The position numbers and the translations under genes are program-made. From Xestospongia bergquistia (lineage: Eukaryota > Porifera > Demospongiae > Haplosclerida > Petrosiidae), in assembly GCA_963965975.1 (NCBI GenBank), contig OZ014422.1:4425155-4489154 (forward strand): DNA of 64,000 nt, written 5' to 3'. Positions 25,933-36,564 of this stretch are shown here, piece by piece (the first letter of the stretch is position 1; each line of letters begins with the position of its first letter). The notes under the pieces were generated by a model that searched no databases, had not been told where the DNA came from, and saw only the letters and a list, made by a program, of their open reading frames with translations.

Positions 25933-28160
25933 GCAAACAAACTTACTAAACTGTTAATAACAGTTTATTTACTTAGTCCCATAGAGTCCTTTAGACTAAG
26001 CTCTTTACTTTATAAACATCAATCAACAGTCAAAACCTTCTAAACACTTTAATTTAAAGACTGTAGAGTGTTAAGGCAAAAGATCTTACTAAACTGTTAA
26101 TAGCAGTTTACTTAGTTAGTCCCATATAGTCCTTTCGACTAAATTAAAGACTTTAGAGTCTTAATGCAAATTCACTTACTAAACAGTTTATAGCGGTTTA
26201 TTTAGTTAGTCCCATAGAGTCCTTTAGACTGAGCTATTTACTTTATAAACTTCACTCAGTAGTCTAAACCTTCTAAAGTCTTTAAATTAAAGACTTTAGA
26301 GTGTTAATGCAAACCAACTTATTAAACTTTTAATAGCAGTTTATTTATTTAATTTCATAGAGTCCTTTATACAGAGCTGTTTACTTTATAAACTTCACTC
26401 AATAGTAACAAACTTCTAAAGTCTTTAAATTAAAGACTTTAAAGTGTTAATGCAAACCAACGTACTAAACTGTTAATAGCAGTTTATTTAGTTAGTCCCA
26501 TAGAGTCCTTTAGACTGAGCTGTTTACTTTATAAACATCACTCAATAGTCTAAACCTTCTAAAGTCGTTAAATAAAAGACTTTAGAGTGTTAATGCAAAC
26601 AAACTTACTAAACTGTTAATAGCAGTTTATTTATTTAGCTTCATAGAGTCCTTTAGACTGAGCTGTTTACTTTATAAACTTCACTCAACAGTCTAAGCCT
26701 TCTAACGTCTTTAAATTAAAGACTTTAGAGTGTTAATGCAAATCCACTTACTAAACTGTTAATAGCGGTTTATTTAGTTACTCCCATAGAGTCCTTTAGA
26801 CTGAGCTGTATACTTTAAAAACTTCACTCAATAGTCGAAACCTTCTAAAGTCTTTAAATTAAAGAGTTTAGAGTGTTAATGCAAACCAACTTACCAAACT
26901 GTTAAAGCAGTTTATTTACTTAGTATCATAGAGTCCTTTAAACTGAGCTGTTTACTTTATAAACTTCACTCAATAGTCTAAACCTTCTAACGTCTTTAAA
27001 TTAAAGACTTTAGAGTGTTAATGCAAACCAACTTGCTAAACTGTTAATAACAGTTTATTTAGTTAGTCCCATAGAGTCCTTTAGACTGACCTGTTTACTT
27101 TATAAAATTTACTCAGTACTCTAAACCTTCTAAATTCTTTAAATTAAAGACTTTAGAGTGTTAATGCAAATCAACTTTCTAAACTGTTAATAGCGGTTTA
27201 TTTAGTTAGTCCCATAGAGTCCTTTAGACTGAGCTGTTTACTTTATAAACTTCACTCAATAGTCTAAACCTTCTAAAGTCTTTAAATTAAAGACTTTAGA
27301 GTGTTAATGCAAACCAACTTACTAAACTGTTAAAAGCAGTTTATTTATTTAGTTTCATAGAGTCCTTTAAACTGAACTGTTTACTTTACAAACATAACTC
27401 AAAGGTCTAAACCTTCTAAACACTTTAATTTAAAGACTTTAGAGTGTTAATGCAAAACATCTTACTAAACTGTTAATGGCAGTTTACTTAGTTAGTCCCA
27501 TAGAGTCCTCTAGACTGAGCTATTTTCTTTATAAACTTCACTCAATAGTCTAAACGTTCTAATGTCTTTAATTTAAAGACTTTAGAGTGTTAATGCAAAC
27601 CAACTTGCTAAACTGTTAATAACAGTTTATTTAGCTAGTCCCATAGAGTCCTTTGGACTGAGCTGTTTGCATTATAAACTTCACTCAATAGTCTAAACCT
27701 TCTAAAGTCTTTAAATTAAAGACTTTAGAGTGTTAATGCAAACCAACTTACTAAACTGTTAATAGCAGTTTTGTTAGTTAGTCCCATAGAGTCCTTTAGA
27801 CTGACCTGTTTACTTTATAAAATTTACTCAGTACTCTAAACCTTCTAAATTCTTTAAATTAAAGACTTTAGAGTTTTAATGCAAATCAACTTACTAAACT
27901 GTTAATAGCGGTTTATTTAGTTAGTCCCATAGAGTCCTTTAGACTGAGCTGTTTACTTTAAAAACTTCACTCAATAGTCTAAACCTTCTAAAGTCTTTAA
28001 ATTAAAGACTTTAGAGTGTTAATGCAAGCCAACTTACTAAACTGTTAAATGCAGGTTATATATTTAGTTCATAGAGTCTTTTAAACTGAGCTGTTTACTT
28101 TATAAACTTCACTCAATCGTCTAAACCTTCTAACGTCTTTAAACTAAAGACTTTAGAGTG
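25933..28160 (-). repeat. Segment X2
   Basis: Second X copy, 5092 bp downstream of X1 and the same length. Its 90-bp truncated monomer is at 26076-26165. The outer end of the giant palindrome's left arm lies inside it, at about 27380. The right arm carries X2-type sequence as far as that point. Confidence 0.88.
26076..26165 (-). repeat. 90-bp truncated monomer in X2
   Basis: Same joint as the copy at 20984-21073, offset 5092. It differs by a few substitutions only (for example TTAAGGC here, TTAATGC there). Confidence 0.85.
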
Positions 28161-31100
28161 TTTATTCAAACCAACTTGCTAAACTGTTAATAACAGTTTA
28201 TTTAGTTAGTCCCATAGAGTAATTTAGACTGAGCTGTCTACATTATGAACTTCACTCAATAGTCTAAACCTTCTAAACTCCTTAATTTAAAGACTTTAGA
28301 GAGTTAATGCAAACCACCTTACTAAACTGTTAGTAGCAGTTTATTTAGTTAGTCCCATAGAGTCCTTTAGAATGAGCAGTTTACTTTATAAAATTTACTC
28401 AATAGTCTAAACCTTATAAAGTCTTTAAATTAAAGATTTTAGAGTGTTAATGCAAACCAACTTATTAAACTGTTAATAAAAGTTTATATACTTAGTCCCA
28501 TAGAGTCCTTTAAAGTAAGCTCTTTACTTTACAAACATAACTCAATGGTCTAAACCTTCTAAACACTTTAATTTAAAGACTTTAGAGTGTTAGTGCAAAA
28601 CATCTTACTAAACTATTAATGGCAGTTTACTTAGTTAGTCCCATAGAGTCCTCTAGACTGAGCTATTTTCTTTATAAACTTCACTCAATAGTCTAAACCT
28701 TCTAAAGTCTTTAAATTAAAGACTTTAGAGTGTTAATGCAAACCAACTTACAAAACTTTTAATAGCATTTTTTTTATTTAGTTTCATAGAGTCCTTTATA
28801 CAGAGCTGTTTACTTTATAAATTTCACTAAATAGTCTAAACATTCTAAAGTCTTTAAATTAAAGACTTTAGAGTGTTAATGCAAACCAACTTACTAAACT
28901 TTTTATAGCAGTTTATTTCTTTAGTTTCATAGAGTCCTTTATACAGAGCTGTTTACATTATAAACTTCACTCAATAGTGTAAACATTCTAAAGTCTTTAA
29001 ATTAAAGACTTTAGAGTATTAATGCGAACTAACTTACTAAACTGTTAATAGCAGTTTAGTTAGTTAGTCCCATAGAGTCCTTTACACTGACCAGTTTACT
29101 TTATAAGATTTTCTCAGTACTTTAAACCTTCTAAATTCTTTAAATTAAAGACTTTAAAGTGTTAACGCAAAGGAACTTACTAAACTGTTAATAGCGGTTT
29201 ATTTAGTTAGTCCCATAGAGTCCTTTAGACTGAGCTGTTTACTTTATAAACTTCACTCAATCGTCTAAACCTTCTAACGTCTTTAAATTAAAGACTTTAG
29301 AGTGTTAATGCAAACCACTTTGCTAAACTGTTAATAACAGTTTATTTAGTTAGTCCCGTAGAGTCCTTTAGACTGAGCTGTCTACGTTATAAACTTCACT
29401 CAATACTCTAAACTTTCTAAAATCTTGAATTTAAAGACTTTAGAGTGTTAATGCAAACCAACTTACTAAACTGTTAATAGCAGTTTATTAAGTTAGTCCC
29501 ATACAGTCCTTTAGAATGAGCAGTTTACTTTATAAAATTTACTCAATAGGCTAAACAATATAAAGTCTTTAATTTAAAGGCTATAGATTGTTAATGCAAA
29601 CAAACTTACTAAACTGTTAATAACAGTTTATTTAGTTAGTCCCATAGAGTCCCTTAGACGGAGCTGTTTACATTATAAACTTCACTCAATAGTCTAAATC
29701 TTCTAAAGTCTTTAAATTAAAGACTTTAGAGTGTTAATGCAAACCAACTTACTAAACTGTTAATAGCAGTTTACTTAGATAGTCCCATAGAGTCCTTTAA
29801 ACTGACCTGTTTACTTTATAAAATTTACTCAGTACTCTAAACCTTCTAAATTCTTTAAATTAAAGACTTTAGAGTGTTAATGCAAATCAACTATCTAAAC
29901 TGTTAATAGCGGTTTATTTAGTTAGTCCAGTAGAGTCCTTTAGACTGAGCTGTTTACTTTATAAACTTCACTCAATAGTCTAAACCTTCTAAAGTCTTTA
30001 AATTAAAGACTTTGGAGCGTTAATGCAAACCAACTTACTAAACTGTTAATAGCAGTTTATTTATTTAGCTTCATAGAGTCCTTTAGACTGAGCTCTTTAC
30101 ATTATAAACTTCACTCAATAGTCTAAACCTTCGAAAGTCTTTAAATTAAAGAGTTTAGAGTGTTAACGCAAACCAACTTACTAAACTGTTAATAGCAGTT
30201 TATTTAGTTAGTCCCATAGAGTCCTTTAGACTGACCAGTTTACTTTATAAAATTTACTAAGTACTCTAGAATTTCTAAATTCTTTAAATTAAAGACTTTA
30301 GAGTGTTAATGCATATCAACTTACTAAACTGTTAAAAGCGGTTTATTTAGTTAGTCCCATAGAGTCCTTTAGATTTAGCTGCTGACCTTAAGAACTTCAG
30401 TCAATAGTCTAAACCTTCTAAAGTCTTTAAATTAACGACTTTAGAGTGTTAATGCAAACCAAATGACTAAACTGTTAAAAGCAGTTTATTTATTTAGTTT
30501 CATAGAGTCCATTAAACTGTGCTGTTTACTTTATAATCTTCACTCAATAGTCTAAACCTTCTAAAGTCTTTAAATTAAAGACTTTAGAGTGTTAATGCAA
30601 ACCAACTTACTAAACTGTTAAAAGCAGTTTATTTATTTAGTTTCATAGAGTCCTTTAAACTGAGCTGTTTACTTTATAAACTTCACTCAATCGTCAAAAT
30701 TTTATAAAGTCTTTAAATTAAAGACTTTAGATTGTTAATGCAAACCAACTTACTAATTTGTTAATAACAGTTTATTTACTTAGTCCCATAGAGTCCTTTA
30801 GACTGACCTGTTTACTTTATAAAATTTACTCAGTACTCTAAACCTTCTAAATTCTTTAAATTAAAGACTTTAGAGTTTTAATGCAAATCAACTTACTAAA
30901 CTGTTAATAGCGGTTTATTTAGTTAGTCCCATAGAGTCCATTAGACTGAGCTGTTTACTTTAAAAACTTCACTCAATAGTCTAAACCTTCTAAAGTCTTT
31001 AAATTAAAGACTTTAGAGTGTTAATGCAAGCCAACTTACTAAACTGTTAAATGCAGTTTATTTATTTAGTTTCATAGAGTCTTTTAAACTGAGCTGTTTA

Positions 31101-31163
31101 CTTTATAAACTTCACTCAATCGTCTAAACCTTCTAACGTCTTTAAACTAAAGACTTTAGAGTG
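28161..31163 (-). repeat. Segment Y2, 21 monomers
   Basis: Exactly 3003 bp (21 x 143) from the TTTATTCAAACC marker to the same marker of Y3. Markers at both ends (28161 to 31164; TACTAATTTG 30751 to 33754) give the same offset. It contains the extra monomer missing from Y1. The palindrome's right arm carries Y2-specific bases between about 40.9 and 43.7 kb: TCCTTTGCGTTAAC at 42.6 kb, CTACTGGAC at 41.86 kb, and ATAAAAAGTTTAG at 42.89 kb. Confidence 0.9.
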
Positions 31164-33808
31164 CTTATTCAAACCAACTTGCTAAACTGTTAATAACAGT
31201 TTATTTAGTTAGTCCCATAGAGTAATTTAGACTGAGCTGTCTACATTATGAACTTCACTCAATAGTCTAAACCTTCTAAACTCCTTAATTTAAAGACTTT
31301 AGAGAGTTAATGCAAACCACCTTACTAAACTGTTAGTAGCAGTTTATTTAGTTAGTCCCATAGAGTCCTTTAGAATGAGCAGTTTACTTTATAAAATTTA
31401 CTCAATAGTCTAAACCTTATAAAGTCTTTAAATTAAAGATTTTAGAGTGTTAATGCAAACCAACTTATTAAACTGTTAATAAAAGTTTATATAATTAGTC
31501 CCATAGAGTCCTTTAAAGTAAGCTCTTTACTTTACAAACATAACTCAATGGTCTAAACCTTCTAAACACTTTAATTTAAAGACTTTAGAGTGTTAATGCA
31601 AAACATCTTACTAAACTATTATTGGCAGTTTACTTAGTTAGTCCCATAGAGTCCTCTAGACTGAGCTATTTTCTTTATAAACTTCACTCAATAGTCTAAA
31701 CCTTCTAAAGTCTTTAAATTAAAGACTTTAGATGTTTAATGCAAACCCACTTACTAAACTTTTAATAGCAGTTTATTTATTTAGTTTCATAGAGTCCTTT
31801 ATACAGAGCTGTTTACTTTATAAATTTCACTAAATAGTCTAAACATTCTAAAGTCTTTAAATTAAAGACTTTAGAGTGTTAATGCAAAACAACTTACTAA
31901 ACTTTTAATAGCAGTTTATTTCTTTAGTTTCATAGAGTCCTTTATACAGAGCTGTTTACATTATAAACTTCACTCAATAGTGTAAATATTCTAAAGTCTT
32001 TAAATTAAAGACTTTAGAGTATTAATGCGAACCAACTTACTAAACTTTTAATAGCAGTTTAGTTAGTTAGTCCCATAGAGTCCTTTACACTGACCAGTTT
32101 ACTTTATAAGATTTTCTCAGTACTTTAAACCTTCTAAATTCTTTAAATTAAAGACTTTAAAGTGTTAATGCAAATGAACTTACTAAACTGTTAGTAGCGG
32201 TTTATTTAGTTAGTCCCATAGAGTCCTTTAGACTGAGCTGTTTACTTTATAAACTTCACTCAATCGTCTAAAACTTCTAACGTCTTTAAATTAAAGACTT
32301 TAGAGTGTTAATGCAAACCACTTTGCTAAACTGTTAATAACAGTTTATTTAGTTAGTCCCTTAGAGTCCTTTAGACTGAGCTCTCTACGTTATAAACTTC
32401 ACTCAATACTCTAAACTTTCTAAAATCTTTAATTTAAAGATTTTAGAGTGTTAATGCAAACCAACTTACTAAACTGTTAATAGCAGTTTATTAAGTTAGT
32501 CCCATACAGTCCTTTAGAATGAGCAGTTTACTTTATAAAATTTACTCAATAGGCTAAACCATATAAAGTCTTTAAATTAAAGGCTATAGATTGTTAATGG
32601 AAACAAACTTACTAAACTGTTAATAACAGTTTATTTAGTTAGTCCCATAGAGTCCTTTAGACGGAGCTGTTTATATTATAAACTTCACTCAATAGTCTAA
32701 ATCTTCTAAAGTCTTTGAATTAAAGACTTTAGAGTGTTAATGCAAACCAACTTACTAAACTGTTAATAGCAGTTTACTTAGATAGTCCCATAGAGTCCTT
32801 TAAACTGACCTGTTTACTTTATAAAATTTACTCAGTACTCTAAACCTTCTAAATTCTTTAAATTAAAGACTTTAGAGTGTTAATGCAAATCAACTATCTA
32901 AACTGTTAATAGCGGTTTATTTAGTTAGTCCCGTAGAGTCCTTTAGACTGAGCTGTTTACTTTATAAACTTCACTCAATAGTCTAAACATTCTAAAGTCT
33001 TTAAATTAAAGACTTTAGAGCGTTAATGCAAACCAACTTACTAAACTGTTAATAGCAGTTTATTTATTTAGCTTCATAGAGTCCTTTAGACTGAGCTCTT
33101 TACATTATAAACTTCACTCAATAGTCTAAACCTTCGAAAGTCTTTAAATTAAAGAGTTTAGAGTGTTAACGCAAACCAACTTACTAAACTGTTAATAGCA
33201 GTTTATTTAGTTAGTCCCATAGAGTCCTTTAGACTGACCAGTTTACTTTATAAAATTTACTAAGTACTCTAGAATTTCTAAATTCTTTAAATTAAAGACT
33301 TTAGAGTGTTAATGCATATCAACTTACTAAACTGTTAAAAGCGGTTTATTTAGTTAGTCCCATAGAGTCCTTTAGACTTAGCTGCTGACTTTAAGAACTT
33401 CAGTCAATAGTCTAAACCTTCTAAAGTCTTTAAATTAACGACTTTAGAGTGTTAATGCAAACCAAATGACTAAACTGTTAAAAGCAGTTTATTTATTTAG
33501 TTTCATAGAGTCCATTAAACTGAACTGTTTACTTTATAATCTTCACTCAATAGTCTAAACCTTCTAAAGTCTTTAAATTAAAGACTTTAGAGTGTTAATG
33601 CAAACCAACTTACTAACCTGTTAAAAGCAGTTTATTTATTTTGTTTCATAGAGTCCTTTAAACTGAGCTGTTTACTTTATAAACTTCACTCAATCGTCAA
33701 AATTTTATAAAGTCTTTAAATTAAAGACTTTAGATTGTTAATGCAAACCAACTTACTAATTTGTTAATAACAGTTTATTTACTTAGTCCCATGGAGTCCT
33801 TTAGACTA
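31164..33808 (-). repeat. Segment Y3, partial 21-mer copy
   Basis: Tandem copy of Y2 at offset 3003, following it to 33808, where GACTGA in Y2 becomes GACTAA and the two part. About 2.64 kb. Y3-specific bases (for example CCCGTAGAG at 32.93 kb and ATGGAGTCC at 33.79 kb) are mirrored in the first part of the right arm (40.14 and 39.28 kb). Y3 therefore already existed when the palindrome formed. Confidence 0.9.
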
Positions 33809-36517
33809 AGCTCTTTACTTTATAAACTTCACTCAATAGTCTAAAAGTTCTATACACTTTCAATTAAAGACTTTAGACTGTTAATCCAAACAAACTTAAT
33901 CCAAACCAACTTACTAAACTGTTAAAAGCAGTTTATTTATTTAGTTTCGTAGACTCCTTTAAACTGAGCTGTTTACTTTATAAACTTCACTCAATAGTCT
34001 AAACCTTTTAACGTCTTTAAAGACTTTAGAGTGTTAATGCAAACCAACTTGCTAAACTGTTAATAACAGTTTAGTTAGTTAGTCCCATAGAGTCCTTTAG
34101 ACTGAGCTGTTTACATTATAAACTTCACTCAATAGTCTAAACCTTTTAAAGTCTTTAAATTAAAGACTTTATAGTGTTAATGCAAGCAAACTTACTAAAC
34201 TGTTAATAGCAGTTTATTTAGTTAGTCCCATAGAGTCCTTTAGACTGACCTGTTTACTTTATAAAATTTACTCAGTACTCTAAACCTTCTAAATTCTTTA
34301 AATTAAAAACTTTACAGTGTTAATGCAAATCAACTTACTAAACTGTTAATAGCGGTTTATTTAGTTAGTCCCATAGAGTCCTTTAGACTGAGCTGTTTAC
34401 TTTAAAAACTTCACTCAATAGTTTAAACCTTCTAAAGTCTTTAAATTAAAGACTTTAGAGTGTCAATGCAAACCAACTTACTAAACTGTTAAGAGCAGTT
34501 TATTTATTTAGTTTCATAGAGTCCCTTAAACTGAGCTGTTTACTTTATAAGCTTCACTCAATCGTCTAAACCTTTTAACGTCTTTAAACAAAAGACTTTA
34601 GAGTGTTAATGCAAACCAACTTGCTAAACTGTTAATAACATTTTATTTAGTTAGTCCCATAGAGTCCTTTAGACTGAGCTGTCTACATTATAAACTTCAC
34701 TCAATAGTCTAAACATTCTAATCTCCTTAATTTAAAGACATTATAGAGTTAATGCAAAGCATCTTACTAAACTGTGAATAGCAGTTTCTTTAGTTAGTCC
34801 CATACAGTCCTTTAGAATGAGCAGTTTACTTTATAAAGTTTATCTATAGTCTAAACCTTACAAAGTCTTTAAATTAAAGACTTTAGATTGTTAATGCAAA
34901 CCAACTTACTAAACTGTTAATAACAGTTTATCTACTTAGTCCCATAGAGTCCTTTAGACTAAGCTCTTTACGTTATAAACTTCACTCAATAGTCTAAACC
35001 TTCTAAACACTTTAATTTAAAGACTTTTGAGTGTTAATGCAAAAAATCTTACTGAACTGTTAATGGCAGTTTACTTAGTTAGTCCCATAGAGTCCTTTAG
35101 ACTGAGCTATTTTCTTTATAAACTTCACTCAATAGTCTAAACCTTCTAAAGTCTTTAAATTAAAGACTTTAGAGTGTTAATGCAAACCAACTTACTAAAC
35201 TTTTAATAGCATTTTATTTATTTAGCTTAATAGAGTCCTTTATACAGAGCTGTTTACTTTATAAACTTCACTCAATAGTCTAAACCTTCTAAAGTCTTTA
35301 AATTATAGACTTTAAAGTCTTAATGCAAGCCAACTTACTAAACTGTTAAAAGCAGTTTATTTATTTAGTTTCATAGAGTCCTTTAAACTGAGCTGTTTAC
35401 TTTATAAACTTCACTCATTCGTCTAAACCTTCTAACGTCTTTAAAATAAAGACTTTAGAGTTTTAATTCAAACCAACTTGCCAAACTGTTAATAAAAGTT
35501 TATTTAGTTAGCCCCATAGAGTCCTTTAGACTGAGCTGTCTACATTATAAACTTCACTCAATAGTCTAAACCTTCTAAACTCCTTAATTTAAAGACTTTA
35601 GTGAGTTAATGCAAACAAACTTACTAAACTGTTAATAGCAGTTTATTTAGTTAGTCCCATAGAGTCCTTTAGAATGAGCAGTTTACTTTATAAAATTTAC
35701 TCAACAGTCTAAACCTTATAAGGTCTTTAATTTAAAGACTTTAGAGTGTTAATGCAAACCAACTTTCTAAACTGTTAATAACAGTTTATCTACTTTGTCC
35801 CATAGAGTCCTTTAGACTAAGCTCTTTACTTTATAAACTTCACTCAATAGTCTAAACCTTCTAAACACTTTAATTTAAAGACTTTAGAGAGTTACTGCAA
35901 AAAATCTTACTAAACTGTTAATGGCAGTTTACTTAGTTAGTCCCATAGAGTCCTTTAGACTGAGCTATTTTCTTTATAAACTTCACTCAATAGTCTAAAC
36001 CTTCTAAAGTCTTTAAATTAAAGACTTTAGAGTGTTAATGCAAACCAACTTGCTAAACTTTTAATAGCAGTTTATTTATTTAGTTTAATAGAGTCCTTTA
36101 TACAGAGTTGTTTACTCTATAAACTTCACTCAATAGTCTAAAGCTTCTAAAGTCTTTAAATTATAGACTTTAGAGTCTTAATGCAAACCAACCTGCTGAA
36201 CTGTTAATAACAGTTTATTGATTTAGTCCCCTAGAGTCCTTTAGACAGAGGTCTTAACATTATAAACTTTACTCGATAGTCTAAACCTTCTAAACTCTTT
36301 AATTTAAAGACTTTAGAGTGTTAATGCAAACCAACTTACTAAACTGTTAAAAGCAGTTTATTTAGTTAGTCCCATACAGTCCTTTAGAATGAGCAGTTCA
36401 CTTTATAAAATTTCCTCAATAGTCTAAACCTTATAAAGTCTTTAAATTAAAGACTTTAGATAGTTAATGCAAACCAACTTACTAAACTGTTAATAAAAGT
36501 TTGTTTACTTAGTCCCT

Positions 36518-36564
36518 TAGAGTCCTTTAAACTAAGCTCTTTACTTTATAAACTTCACTCAATA
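36518..36564. other. Palindrome spacer and inversion junction, minus to plus
   Basis: 47 bp between the arms. The spacer is itself minus-strand satellite ending CACTCAATA, joined directly to plus-strand AGGGACTAAG at 36565 with no filler. In segment S the same 47 bp are continuous with the following bases (19381-19427 into 19428). The minus array here is therefore intact to its end, and the right arm begins 47 bp inside it. Confidence 0.9.

Larger units (their letters stand above)
27380..36517 (-). repeat. Giant inverted repeat, left arm
   Basis: 9138 bp whose reverse complement is followed by 36565-44415. Mirror matches traced from the centre outward include:
- AGATAGTTAATGC (36.47 kb);
- CACTCGATAG-like TTTACTCGATAG (36.27 kb);
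- CATTCGTC (35.4 kb);
- the odd duplication AATCCAAACAAACTTAATCC (33.88 kb);
- CTAACCTGTT (33.63 kb);
- GCATATCAAC (33.31 kb);
- CTTTTTATAGCAG (28.9 kb);
- GCAGTTTTGTTAG (27.77 kb).
Agreement ends at TTTACTTTACA (27380). Confidence 0.9.
20255..36564 (-). repeat. Array block II, inverted orientation
   Basis: From 20255 the monomer reads as its reverse complement (GAGTGTTAATGCAAACC, then CAACTTACTAAACTG), and it does so without exception to 36564. The block is about 16.3 kb. It is built of segments X1, Y1, X2, Y2 and Y3, followed by a unique-order part (33809-36564) that forms the inner left arm of the giant palindrome. Both ends are junctions inside monomers, not at monomer boundaries. The block lies between a plus copy of S (19381-20254) and its own minus copy of S (35691-36564). 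Confidence 0.95.
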
